The notes under the pieces are model-generated. The model ran no database searches. It was not told the DNA's origin and saw only the letters and a list, made by a program, of their open reading frames with translations. This document shows positions 48,830 through 60,294 of a DNA stretch of 64,000 bases, piece after piece. The DNA comes from Cylicocyclus nassatus (Eukaryota > Nematoda > Chromadorea > Rhabditida > Strongylidae). Position numbers and translations under genes: made by a program. The DNA is taken from assembly GCA_958299035.1 (NCBI GenBank), contig CATQJL010000112.1, positions 14,918,880 through 14,982,879 on the forward strand, read 5' to 3'. Each line of letters starts with the position of its first letter. Position 1 is the first letter of the stretch.

Positions 48830-49846
48830 ATGAGACTTTTGCTAGTTCTTTTGGCAGTGATTGTCCTTGCCGAGGGTCACGTCGCGTCTTTGTTACCCAT
48901 GTGTGATATGTGCAAAGGTTTGGTCAGCACCTTAAAAGGAAATGTCGAAGGAGGAGTTAACGGTGTTACACAGGAGGTTCTTCTTTAATTACAACACAGT
49001 GCATATACCCTAATTTCCGGCGTATAAGGCTCACCCATGTACAAGACGCACCTGCCGCGCGAACGTTAACGCGAAAGGTGTGCCTTAGAATTGCCCTAAA
49101 TGTGGACCACCTTTAGAGTTCTACTTATTTATACTTTCTGTATAGATTGCAGAATGGGAGCTTCAGAGTTCTCATCATTTCAGTGCTAATTAATTTTGCA
49201 TTTCAAGCTTGATAATGGACGTAGACATAAATCATCTCAACAGTTAAAATTTTCGACGGTGATCGCAGTACAAGTGTTCAGCTTTAATTGTTGTTTTGTA
49301 GAGTATGATAATCAAAGAGCAAACTAATTTTTCTAAGCAATTCAAGACCACAGAAGATTCAACAAAGGACGAGGGCACAATAAGTGTAGCAAAAATCGCT
49401 TAAAGGTTAAATCGCTGCTTTTGCGACGTCGCCCATCGCCCGGCGTTTTCGCGAATCTGCTCGCGCGCGGTGCACAAAAATGCACCTTGTACTCCGGAAA
49501 ATAGAGTAATAGACGTTTTTTCGACGACTGAAGTTAATGAGCATGATGTTCAAACAGTTTTATTCTAGTAACCAAGAATAAGCCATTCTTCAGCTTGCAA
49601 AAAAGTTCTGTGAGGACAACTTTCCCGTCTTTCCAGACGTATGCATAAGCATGGTACAGAGCAACATAAAAGGAATTATGGCAGGAATAATGGTGAGATA
49701 GCAATTTATATTCATCAATATTCATGCTCCCAATGCGCAGTTAGCAAAGTGTACAAATTTTTGATTTGTGCTTTCGAATAATTCCGATTTTTCAGAACAA
49801 GGTCGACACGGAAAAAATTTGCATGCATATGCTACTATGCTGGTAA
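48830..49846 (+). CDS. Saposin-like (caenopore-type) secreted peptide, three exons
   Basis: Predicted exons are 48830-48976, 49594-49692 and 49796-49846, all joined in phase 0, giving 98 residues. Residues 1-15 form a signal peptide (Met-Arg, then a Leu/Val/Ala/Ile run). Six cysteines at 25, 28, 55, 66, 91 and 97 have saposin-B spacing (CxxC, two central Cys, Cx5C); in the family the pairs are first-sixth, second-fifth and third-fourth. Splice sites: GAG|GTTCTT to TTCTTCAG|CTT, and ATG|GTGAGA to TTTTTCAG|AAC. Without splicing exon 1 stops after 52 codons. Nematode relatives are small gut-lumen peptides that disturb bacterial membranes; that role is inferred from the family. There is a TATA-like motif upstream and AATAAA right after the stop. 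I see no frame defect. The weak point is the first donor (GTTCTT), which is not close to consensus. The paralogue cannot be named. Confidence 0.85.
49008..49506. mobile_element. TA-flanked inverted-repeat element inside intron 1 of the saposin-like gene
   Basis: The left end reads CCCTAATTTCCGGCGTATAA and the right end, reverse complemented, CTCTATTTTCCGGAGTACAA. A TA dinucleotide flanks each end (49006-49007 and 49507-49508). The 499 bases make up most of intron 1 (617 bases). The ends resemble the smaller element at 19092-19297, so both probably belong to one family. No coding content is seen. Confidence 0.6.
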
Positions 49847-49859
49847 ATCCATAAATTTC

Positions 49860-49865
49860 AATAAA
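49860..49865 (+). terminator. Polyadenylation signal AATAAA of the saposin-like gene
   Basis: A canonical AATAAA begins 14 bases after the TAA of exon 3. The very short 3' untranslated region is in line with small nematode secreted-peptide genes and supports the exon 3 call. Confidence 0.6.
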
Positions 49866-50065
49866 GACTTCATGTATATCTGATGTCTCAGCAGACTAAT
49901 TCTCAAGTAATGGCAAGATTAGCTGAAATGGGATGATGATATACAATTATGTGAGGTTTTCCCACTGTGGATGTCTCTTACCTATCACTTGAATACTGGA
50001 TAAACAACTTGCATATACATTAACGGAACGTCTTAGCTTATGTTGACAGAACCAAAGACATTTCT

Positions 50066-51507
50066 TTGGTAACGATATATCTAGAACGCATCATAAAAAG
50101 CAGATATTCTAGAACGTGCGACAAGTTCTTTGACACTGCCCATAAGCAAGTGATTGCAAATGCTCAACAACACTTTGTCAAAATTAGTTGTGCTATGTTC
50201 TGGTATCAATTCAAAATTTGCATAACAAATTTGAATGATCCAAGTATTTGCGAAAATTCGAATACAACATCCAAGGATCTCGTTCGTATGGACCACCAAG
50301 GTTTCAATTAGACGCAAGCTCATTGAAAGCGCTAGTAAGAGATATGTATTTCAAAAGACCATCAGCATCAATCGCCGAAAGCTTTTTTTCCTAACATCAG
50401 CAACAAATCCAAAAAACGCATGTAACGACAATTTTTCAATTTGAGACGAACGAGAGAAGGAAGTTTGGAAGATTTTAAGGTCAATTCAGGAGAGAATATA
50501 AATGGAAACTGTCTCTTTGGGCCAACTGCACATTTCTTTTGAAAACTTTAATTGTTTATGAAATCAAACCCACAAAGACATGGAAACCTCTAAACGTAAA
50601 GGCGCAAACGAAAGTTTACTTTCCAGCAATCGAGCTCCCTTAAAGCTCACTAGTTTGACTCCATAGTGCTTCAGTAACGCCTCTATTAAACGGATGGAAA
50701 TGTGGGAAAATATGCTCGAAGTGCGAGATTGCAGCGGTCAAATGCTAAAGAAAAATAGGGGGTCTCAAGATTTAGCGAGCGACTAGGATTAGCTTCTAAA
50801 CAAATTGCAAGCCTGTGATAAGGGTAAGGCCTACCGTGCATAGAGAGGCTTTGAGATCAATGTGGATCAACATATCTCGCTGCTGTTACGAAAGTAAGCT
50901 ATGCAAAAGCCTAGCAGGACGTCGTTTGAAAGTACGGACAAGCTAAGGTCCTGAAATTGGCCAGAAGAAGCAAACTGTGGAGAGGAATCGAATGTACCAT
51001 TGCAAGACCAAGTTTCCTACCACCTCTACGCGAAGATAAAACCGCATAGAAAAAGTTTGTATATGTACTTGATACAAACCAACGACCGCATACTACCGCG
51101 TACGACCGATGATTCTCCCTGCTAAAGCGATTGACTGCAGCGCGGACCACTAAATCCACTAATTGTGCGAACTGGAGGGCAGCACTGACAAGTTGGTAAT
51201 ATTCGACCTGAAGTGCTTATTACGTTATGCTAAAAAGAAAAGATTGAATCTGGCCTATGTGGAGACATTGACTAGTGCTTTCACTTCGGCATGGACGTCA
51301 TAAGTGTACATTCCACATCTGCGTGGAAACTGGACTAACGTTGTAGACATCAGGGTAAACGAAGATCTCTCACAATCCTTTTTGGAACATCGGCCCTTTT
51401 ACGCATTATGCACCGCTTATTCTATAGCTCGAAATGAGACGCTAATAAGTGAACAAAACTTTGAACATTCTAAACATTTTAAAGACTCGCGGATTAAGAT
51501 AAGCTAA
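50066..51507 (+). other. Region downstream of the saposin-like gene: open but unidentified frames
   Basis: An 81-codon frame at 50066-50311 (CDKFFDTAHKQV, four Cys) and a 67-codon frame at 51304-51507 look less repeat-like than elsewhere. Neither has a signal peptide, a clear splice partner or a known domain, and the opposite strand at 50081-50323 is equally open. I would not annotate either as a gene. Confidence 0.2.
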
Positions 51508-51659
51508 TGTAGTTTCACATCCCTGCATTAGCATGGTGAAGTCCTATGAGGAAATTATCTTACAACCACTCATCAACAGCGTATTGCCTTATCGTTGATG
51601 TGATCAAATAAACTGTCCAAACTATTTCTTAGCCTATCCCATTACACCGGAATAGCATC

Positions 51660-52228
51660 TACTCAGATAATCGCCGGGGGCAGGCGGCCATGCGATTTAT
51701 GGGGAGGCGGGCACCGGAAAAATAGTTCGCTGATTTCTTTCGGTCCGCTTGCAGATATTTGGAAGAATGTTGACCAATTTCTAGACGAGTGCTCGGAGAA
51801 CAATCGCACTTTCCTTATAGATTAGCCGCGGCGCAGTGGCCGCATTCTCGCGGACTTTCCGCGAGAATATGCAAAATTTTGAGGGCCGCACGGTCCTTTG
51901 TGAAGAACCGCGCAGAGAAAGACTTCAAACTTGAGTAATTAAACCAAAGGTGACACCTTTGCCACATAGAGTCTTACCTGTGCTCGATGTGAGTCCGAAA
52001 CTGCGTAAAAAGAGTCCGAGCGCCTGCTGAAAGTTCGGCCAGCGTTTGCTGAAAGAGATTATTTAACGAGCGCCTGCAGAAAATCCTGTGTTGCTGCCCG
52101 CTGGCAGAACATTAGACAGTAAAGGAGGTGACGCTCGCTGAAGGTTTAGCCACGCCCCAAAAATCTGCTGACCGCTTGCTGAAAAGCGCGAGTTTGCGGA
52201 CCGTCTGCCCCCGGCGATTATTTGAGTA
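51660..52228. mobile_element. GC-rich inverted-repeat element TACTCARATAATCGCC
   Basis: Ends TACTCAGATAATCGCCGGGG and mirror TACTCAAATAATCGCCGGGG continue for ~34 bases (GGCAGACGG). Interior has GCTTGCTGAAA and TCTCGCGGAC / GTCCGCGAGA-like repeats. G+C content stands out from the flanks. Target duplication not clear. Confidence 0.6.
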
Positions 52229-52592
52229 TTTGCTGCCATGTAAATTTACCACGCCATTGACAGTAATGTCTAATGGAATTCCACACAAAGAAACGAAGAA
52301 ATCACACCCTTCTGCTTACTAGGAACAAGGGCTTGAAGAGGATGAAGGAAAAAGATTAACCGCTCTGGTGCACAAGATATATGACTAGAACCCATAGATT
52401 GTAAATGTTGCTAATTATTAGGTTGGCTTATAAATATTGGTTTTGACATGCAAACTCGAAGCTCTATAACAATTTGAATAGCAGGTAGTCACCAAGATTC
52501 TTCGTGGGAGAATATTTTAAGCCTCTGCTCTCACATTTTAGATACTCAGAATTTTCCGTCATTAAAAAAGCCAGTTATTCACCTAAATATTA

Positions 52593-53402
52593 GGTTGTCC
52601 CGAAAGATTTGTCCGTTTTTTCAGACCACTATAAAACCACGCACAATAAAGACATGAAAGTTTTCACTCGATGTAGCTTTTCCTTCCCTATTTTACGAAT
52701 GTGTATTCGAACCAAAATCTTGTATCCACCCGTCAATTTTACCTGCTCCAAATTGGGCTAATTTTTGGAAATTTCATTCCGAAGTTTCGAAAGGGTTTAA
52801 GTATGCATCAAATAGAGCAATTCTCGGACTACAAGGTAGTATGTTTATATTTTCAATCTGCTGTCTTTAATTTCGAAAAATTATTTCTTCTAAGGTCTCA
52901 ATTTTTGGCAAAGTCATGAAACACGCAAATGGGCAAATATAAGACAGCTTTTGAAGTTTCTGCGGATCAAAACAAGGTTCTTCTTAAACATTATTTATTT
53001 AGCCAGCTTTTGAAAATTTTCGTTACTTTTACGTGTAAACGTAATCAAGAAGCCTCGGTTTTTATTGAATAAATTATAACGGACTTGGCAAACGTGTTCC
53101 ATGTAATCTAAATAGGTACAATGTAGCCAAAGGTTTGCTCTACATAAAACTTGCCATCGCTCTTTGGTAACAACGGGGTAAAATTTTTTATCATAGAATT
53201 TAGGAAAATTTGGCGTTACTTCTGAACTGCTCAAGAAGCCATAACAATAACATTGCAAAAACAGAGTAGATCAGAAAGCAAATGCAGCCTATAAGAAAGA
53301 GCATGAAAATTTAAATCAAATAGTTCTTAATTCGTCCATGGATTGGTGTTCTGTGAGTTTCAGTGAGCTATGGAAAAAACGGACAAAACTTTCGGGACAC
53401 CC
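52593..53402. mobile_element. mariner-type element GGTTGTCCCGAAAG
   Basis: TA at 52591-52592 and 53403-53404; ends GGTTGTCCCGAAAGATTTGT and mirror GGGTGTCCCGAAAGTTTTGT. An 87-codon minus-strand frame (53258-52995) is open but unrecognised. Confidence 0.65.
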
Positions 53403-53409
53403 TAATATA

Positions 53410-54241
53410 CAGGGTCAGGGCACGGCACAGGTGGCTTAGCAAGCAAGCTGGATATCGTTTTTGGGAAAAAAGCAAAGGGGATATCGTTTTTGCGGAAGAG
53501 CATAACGTTGTCTTTCGATCTGCGGCCGGCACGCTGCCGGCATGCCGCTAGCAAATAAACAAAAGGTTTGTTTACAGCGAAGTGAAGATGAAATGACACC
53601 AAAATAGGTGTGTAGATGGGCAATGGGGAGTTAGGACGAAGTATGAAAAATTATGAAAAAATTATGTGAACTAGAGGCATGCTCAACTTTTTTCGGAGTT
53701 AGGTGGCTTTCAAGCCACCTGGATAGCCACCTGAGGTGGCTTAGGAAAGAAAAAGTCATAAATTTTTCCTTCCTCACATAATTTTTCTACTTTCTTTACA
53801 TACTTTTCATCTACATCCCAAACCCTACAAACTGGTTTTTAAACCGCCTCAAACCCTCTTCTCCCCGCTTAGTTCTAGCCCCTTGAAAATTTTGAATGGT
53901 CGCGGAAAAGCTGCTCTAGGCGCGTATTGCTGCACGATGGATACATCATGCCGCCATTCCGGAAAATATGGATATAATCGCGTGTGCTCGATGATTCTTT
54001 TTCGTTTTTTTCTCTGCTGTTGCTTTTTTCCGTTTATTTTCATGTATTTTCTCTTCGAATATCTCGTGGCGGATGTTGTAATTTCATTGAAGTCAGAAGG
54101 GACTTCATTTTTTGCAATTTCGGGATGCCACCTCGTGCCGAGCCCTGGTCTAGGGTCAAAAGGGACTTCGTAAAAATTCGCAAAAGTCAAGGGGGTTTTC
54201 GTTTTTTGCATTTTCAACTAGCCACCTCTTGCCGAGCCCTG
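53410..54241. mobile_element. Element CAGGGTCAGGGCACGGCAC with GGTGGCTT blocks
   Basis: Ends CAGGGTCAGGGCACGGCAC and mirror CAGGGCTCGGCAAGAGGTGG; TA at 53408-53409 and 54242-54243. Inner GCCACCT/AGGTGGC units. The right TA is shared with the next element. Confidence 0.65.
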
Positions 54242-54243
54242 TA

Positions 54244-54840
54244 CAGGGTGTCCCAAAAGTAAGTACACTCCTTCCAGTCGTTAATATCTCTCTTCCCATT
54301 GTTTCTTTTTCCGCCAATTAAATACCATTCTGCAGAGAGGTCTCAACTTAGATTTACGGTGTCGATGAAAACACCGATCGCTCTTCGTTACTGTAGGATT
54401 ACCGTAGGAACTTCAACAAAGATTTTAGGCCAGTGGAAGCCATAATCTGCCTCAGAACAAAACAAACAAGCCAAAAACTTTTAAATCTTACTATGGTAAT
54501 AGAAACCGCTGATTTCAAATGTGAATTTTTCACTTTACTGTAATGCTTCTTTTCAAAGCTATGCCAAGTAAACCGTAATAATCGAATTCCCAGTATTTGT
54601 TAGAAATGTCATTACATCGTCAAAAAGCTGAAAACGCCCATAAAAAGTTGTGTAGTGGAATCAGCGTGCGCGAAAACCCTAGCACACTATTGTTCAGATT
54701 TTTTGAAATAAAATTTTATCAGATGGCATGTTTCACAATGTTTCCACATGCGGAAGTTCTTACAGTAATCCTACAGAAGAGCAACCGGTGAAGAGAGATG
54801 TTGACGATTGAAAAATGTGTGCTTACTTTTGGGACACACT
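54244..54840. mobile_element. mariner-type element CAGGGTGTCCCAAAAGTAAG
   Basis: Ends CAGGGTGTCCCAAAAGTAAG and mirror AGTGTGTCCCAAAAGTAAGC. Same family as 56977-57652. Confidence 0.65.
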
Positions 54841-56931
54841 ATATGTCTAGCCTCTCAAGAAAATTTTTTTTCATTTTTCATTCAATTAATTTTTTTGAAT
54901 TTCTCAATTTCGTTCCCAGCTCATTGGAGTGCACAGACGAGTAATTCGGTGACTGAATACATACAACCTTTGGCTACAGAGAGATGCTGTCTGCGAATTC
55001 TTGTAGCCAAAAATGTAAAGATTTTCAAGCATTTGCGCGAGGGAGCTAATTTTGCGCAATCTTGAACTCTTGAATTTGACCATCTATGGCCATGCAAATG
55101 GTTGGAAATTCAATAAGTTCTTTACTGCACTATTTCTCTGTATACAATTTTAGCGCTGCGTAAACATATTTACCAGTTCAAAACTTTCATCTAGGTCTCC
55201 AGTCACAGGACTCAGAAAAAAGCCCAAACTTAGAATTGAGCGATTTTTGGCGGATTGCGTCCGCTGTTGATACTTGTCTCACAACCCAAACTTTCAGCAT
55301 TTATATGTTTCGAATGTGTACCTAAGTACTGAAAGATAAACTTAAACACATTTTCTACAAAAACCGCTTGAAAAGAGCTAGACTGGAGAGAAGACAAGAG
55401 ATTCACGAAAACACGGTTTTTGACTTCTCATTCAAAGGAAAAATGGGGCTTTGCAACGTTGTCAGCTGAACTGAAGCTGAAGAGCTAAAATATGATATGC
55501 AGCTTGCTGGGATTGGGTTCCGAACAACAAGAAAAGTGCACCAGAACCAAATTCTTGGTGTCCCGCGTCCGGGGTAGGCAAGATGTGGAAGGGTCGCGTA
55601 ACACGTGGAGGCACAGGCGAGCAGAGAAGAAAGACCCCAATCGACGGCTCATTTAACTCTAATCCCAAATCTCAGCGACCAACGTTATATATCCGTCTGA
55701 TCGTCATGACAGGAGTAAGAGCGTTGACAAATTCGCAAGCATTGAATTTCACTTCTTAACGACGATTTTGCCCAACTCCGCGCATGATTTGAACGCAGTT
55801 TTTCGTTTTTATTCAAACTTCAAAATTGAAACTCAAATTGTAGTCTAAAAAGAGAGTGATTGAGACATGATGTCCTGAATTCTGTAGAACTTACAAAAAA
55901 CCTCATTTTAGCCCAAAAAATCTATAAAAATGTTTTTCGGTATCGCTAGGATATTCTCGTTATGTTACTCACTATTCTTCATTCACATTCATTTTGATAT
56001 ATGTACGATTCCAATATTCGGGACTCAGCAACGATAACTTCTGCTTTTCTGATAAAATTATGTTCTTCTTATGTTATTCAATGTAAATTTGCATGACTAC
56101 ATGCAAATTTACATTGAAGGGCTTAAGAGGGCTAATCACTGCATCGCGTGGTAGACTTCAACCTGAAGGAATAGCTGATTGAAACGAGCGGAGAGGCGAG
56201 GTCGTTGCAAAAAAGCTTCAAAAGGAATTGTAGAAGAAAATGGTGCTTTATGGTTTTATAATATCACTAAATTTTCCTCTATAACATATCATCAATTCAA
56301 ACGAGAAAATCCAATATACAAAAAAGGCTGTTTTTGAGTAGAAAGGAAATTTAAATCTTTTTCTCGACGTGAATTGTGTGATGTCGCCCCACTATCCAAA
56401 TCTGTAGACTCTGTTAGCAAGGTGCCAGCACATTTCCCTCTTAACAGTGCACACTGAAACTCGGGCTCTTTCACCTACCGACTTTTGCCACGTCGCAGAT
56501 TTTGACCAGCTGTCGGCACATAGCCGCAGGTAAGCCACGAAGTTGCCAGCGAAGTTCATTAATGCTGGTATTGTATGCGAAAACAATAGGCTGAAGTAAA
56601 TCAGACCACATATCGCCTGCTTCCGAACATCAGGCCGTAAGGGAATGGGTGATAATTTTGACTGCTCAACCTGCTCATTCGCTTCATGATTATAACTGGT
56701 TGTAAAAAATGAGATACCCAAAACTTGGTTTGTTTGAGAGAACGTTTCACACTTATAATTAGATCTACGATCGAAACAATTTCCTTAGGTGTGCCATGTG
56801 AAATAGCATCTTAACAAGAGCTTTTACAGCTGTATCAGCTACCTGATTGGGAGTGAAGTGCGTAAGATTAGTCTGCTACAAGCGCATACAGTTATGGAAA
56901 TAAATCTACTTCGTCAACACATCGAGAAAAC
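54841..56931. other. Mostly unique sequence without recognised genes
   Basis: Contains an inverted fragment of the ~1.3 kb element family (about 55450-55760, GTGTCATGACGA-like block mirrored as TCGTCATGACAGG). A small palindrome ATGCAAATTTACATTGAA / mirror lies near 56078-56118. A 109-codon minus frame (56721-56392) has no motif I recognise. Confidence 0.35.
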
Positions 56932-56976
56932 ATGAATGTAAATCTTCAGCTTTGTACAAGTTTTAGTTCTCAAAAA

Positions 56977-57652
56977 CAGGGTGTCCCAAAAGTAAGTACA
57001 CACTTTTTATTCGTCAATATCTCTCTTCCCATTGGGTCTTTTTCCGCCACTCAAATACCATTTTGTAGGGCGAGGTCGAACTTAGATTTACAGTATGGAA
57101 CGAATCATCAGTCGCTCTTCGTTACTGTAGGATTACGGTAGGAACTTCCAGCATGTGGAACCATCGTGAAATATGCCATCTGACAAATTTTTTCAAAAAA
57201 TCTGAAAACTCGTGTACTAGGGTTTTCGATCACGTTGATTCCACTACACAACTTTTTGCGAGTGTTTTCAGCCTTTTTGACGACGTGATTTATTTCTGAC
57301 AAATACTGGGAATTCGATTATAATGGTTTAACTGGTATAACTTTTTAAAGGAGCATCATAGTAAAGTAAAGATTTCATAGTCGAAATCAGCGGCTTCCAT
57401 TACCATAACATAAGAGTTTTTTGGCTCGTCTGGCTTTGTTCCGAGGCAGAATATGGCTTTCAATGGCCTAAAATTCTTGTCGAAGTTCCTACAGTAATCC
57501 TACAGTAACGAAGAGTGATCAGCGGTTCGCTCAATACTGTAAACCTAAATTGAGGCCTCCTCTATAGAATGGTGCTTGAATGGTGGAAAAGACACAATAG
57601 GAAGAGAGATATTGACGATTGAAAAGTGTGTACTTACTTTTGGGAGACCTTG
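56977..57652. mobile_element. mariner-type non-autonomous element (CAGGGTGTCCC family)
   Basis: The ends are CAGGGTGTCCCAAAAGTAAG and, mirrored, CAAGGTCTCCCAAAAGTAAG. It is absent from copy 1 near 23942, where the sequence runs CTCAAAATATACC. The right TA flank is kept and the left is AA, probably mutated. Internal arms repeat TACTGTAGGATTACGGTAGG in inverted form. There is no coding potential beyond readthrough of the arms. Confidence 0.7.
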
Positions 57653-58575
57653 TATATCAAAGTAGGTACCCGTACTCGGATTCCCACACTAAACTTCATG
57701 ATTCTCGCGAACTAGAAAGCTGAACATTTACGTTCGTCCTCTACAACTTCGTAGTATACAAATATTTATGCGGAAATAGCTGAGGATACTCCGACAAAAG
57801 CATAAAAATTTTAGATTTCTTGACTTTCAACAAAGCAGAGAAATCCAGCTTTTGTCGGAAAGTTTATACGTGAGCAAGTTAGGAATTTTATAGGATCATT
57901 CTGGGCGGAGTTACTATTTTTTCTTGGTTTTTCGGGCATTTAAATCAATTAGTTTTTGTTAAACTCAAGGTGGATCAAAATGGTGCGAGAGCAAGAAACC
58001 CATATTGTAGAGGTTGCTTATCTTTATCGAATGATACTTTGACATCCATTCATATATAAAATGTGCATGACTTATTGCCGTTGAAATTTAAACCGGACGA
58101 AACTTACAGGACAACCTGATACTGCAACGATTATACCACTTACCGGTTCGTGGGCTCAGACAATGTTTTCCGGTATGCGATCAAAGAAATCCTACTCACA
58201 ATCAACAATAAAGGGTCAGGCGTGTCCTACAGGGGTCATTTTGTGTAAAACTAAGGGCAAGGGGGGGGGGGGGGAGAGATGGTCGTAAGGGAGATCTACC
58301 TTCGAGTAAAGTGAAGAAGAAAAGCGCTAGAACTTGATTACACCCTCACCAAAGAAGGAATCACTGTCGTGAACAGCATGCCCCAAATAACTCCACTATC
58401 GGAGTCACATTGTCAGTCAAATTTCAATTCTTCATCTCTTCAGTTACATACACTGTGAGATCACAAAAGAAGCTTGCTATGTAAGTTGGGTACGATTTTC
58501 ACAATCGGCTTGTCAAATCATTTCTATGAACTCTAAAAACCATTACCGATCACTCTAGCACATCCCAACGTTTGA

Positions 58576-59030
58576 AGGCAGTGTCCGGGCAAAAACTCGA
58601 TTTTGAGATTTTGTGCTTAACCGGGCCTATTCGCTATGCTGAATCCGAAAATCCACATTGGAGAGCGCGAAAACGACGAAAAGGGGCTCTAACACTGGAG
58701 GGAAATCAGCAAATGGGCGGGGTCTTCCCCATTGTGAATTCACGCTTCCAGCTTCGGGGGCGATCTTTTTGATTCCGGTTTCAAGTCATTCGTTTGCACT
58801 TGATCGATAGTGATGTCAGGGCGGCTAACGGATTCGAGAAAATTGCTCTGAAAGCTGGAAGCGTAAATTCACAATGGGGAAGACCCCGCCCACTTGCTCA
58901 TTTCCCTCCAGTGTTAGAGCCCTTTTTCGTCGTTTTCGCCCTCTCCAATGTGGATTTTCGGATTCATCATAGCGAATAGGCCCGGGTAAGCCCAAAATCT
59001 CAAAATCGAGTTTCTGCCCGGAGACTGCCT
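58576..59030. mobile_element. piggyBac-like palindromic element (TTGA/TTAA flanks)
   Basis: Termini AGGCAGTGTCCGGGCA and mirror AGGCAGTCTCCGGGCA extend into arms of nearly 200 bases. Flanking tetranucleotides are TTGA and TTAA. Absent from copy 1 near 25563. TTAA duplication and a GGCAG start also mark 36773-37221, so they may be one family. Insertion hits the 3' part of the unidentified minus-strand gene copy. Confidence 0.6.
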
Positions 59031-59129
59031 TTAAAAAGAGTGATTTTCGAACATGTCTAACATAATTTCCAAATTGAAAGAATGAGCTTTTCCGTACTCA
59101 TAACAAGTAATACTCTCTATCAGTCTATT

Positions 59130-60294
59130 CTATAGATTAGACTTCATATTGCTTTTGAGTGGTGAATTAAGAAGTGCTGACAAATTTTCAACTACCGCGT
59201 TTTCCATTTTGAGCGTTTCAACTCCGCGGATCAGCACAAAGCCGAAACATGTCGAGATGAACTCAAACACATACTGTAGAATCCTTGAGGTTTATGCTAG
59301 CGAATCAAGTAAAACATGGGTAAAAAAATCTTCTTCTGGGTTAGAGTTAATGGGGAGGTCTTGCTGTCTGAGCTTTAGTAGCTTTATGCCTTACTCGTCT
59401 TGCATTCAAAATTTAGATCGCTCCTTTCCTGGTATGAACATTGAGCTCGTATCCTCTTCTCGCTACAGCGAAAATTTGGAACTCACCCCACGCCCGGAGG
59501 ATATGGCTCTTTCAATAGACCCACTTAGAAGAAAATTCGCAGTCAAGATTTTAGGGAAGAAGGGAGAGTCGTTTTTAAAGAGACTTGTGCCTAACCTATA
59601 ACTCTGGCAATAATTGTTTTTGATAATATTGTTTATACTTAGGCTGCGTTCATACTGATCCCGAAGTCCGGGAACAGTTCCAGCACAACGTTCGAACTTA
59701 GCGCTGCTGGAACTGTTTCCCGATTTCGGGATCACTATGAACGCAGCCTTAGCTCGCAGTCGCCTCGCATGTGCTTTGTGTGATAGCCACACTGGGTTGG
59801 TCGAAAGCTATCAGCGGGCGTTTAGGTTCAAAGGTGAAAGTAAACTCTTTTTAAGGTTTTGCAGAAGACGACTCACCTGAAACCTAATGTCATTGGCGTT
59901 ACTAGTTTCGCTAAATCCTGGCGGGTTATATTATTAAGAGCTGACAATACTATAGTGGCAACCTGAGTTTAGGACCTTGTATAAAGACGCTGTATCTTAG
60001 AATAAGAAAAGAAAGAAATTGTACTTATGTTTATAAAGACGTGCTGCAAGTGCTCCACAAGTCCAAATTGACATCCTAAAATATGCAAGAAACGCCATTT
60101 TCAAGACATTTGCGTGGGATAGTCCTTTTTGTCTCCACTTTGCAATGCCAGTATTCCTTCAAATTTTTGTTTCCTTTCTTCCAAACTCGAACCACTACAG
60201 TATAGCTCACAGAATGTGCGGAATTTCCGTGAATGTCATGGACTTCGGCGAAATCCCACAAAATTCTGCGAATATTCCGAAATGTGCCACACTC
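59130..60294 (-). pseudogene. Unidentified spliced gene, decayed copy 2
   Basis: Same exon set as copy 1: 60294-60076, 59995-59877 (CAG|GTGAGT), a short Cys-containing exon (SFRPTQCGYHTKHMRGDCE) just left of 59806, 59603-59487, and a last exon 59273-59130 with an intact acceptor CTACAG, 47 codons and a TAG. It is more open than copy 1 in the short and last exons. The 107-base element removes one donor, an acceptor TTAG became TTAT, and the TTAA-type element lies further 3'. An Arg/Lys-rich stretch followed by a hydrophobic run (60743-60555) upstream could be an N-terminal exon. Function unknown. Confidence 0.4.
59642..59748. mobile_element. 107-base Harbinger-type miniature element
   Basis: Flanked by TTA on both sides; copy 1 reads ATACTTACCTCGC without it. 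Ends GGCTGCGTTCATACTGAT and mirror. It replaces the minus-strand splice donor GAG|GTAAGT seen in copy 1 with GAG|CTAAGG, so it should disable that intron in copy 2. Confidence 0.8.

Noticed and set aside
53849..54262. 122-codon minus-strand and overlapping plus-strand frames
   Set aside because: Inside the inverted-repeat element 53410-54241; long open stretches on both strands, with no motif and no splice partners.
59149..59601. 150-codon plus-strand frame
   Set aside because: It lies opposite the minus-strand exons, which have splice sites and phase agreement. The copy 1 counterpart is broken, and differences between copies do not favour the plus-strand frame.
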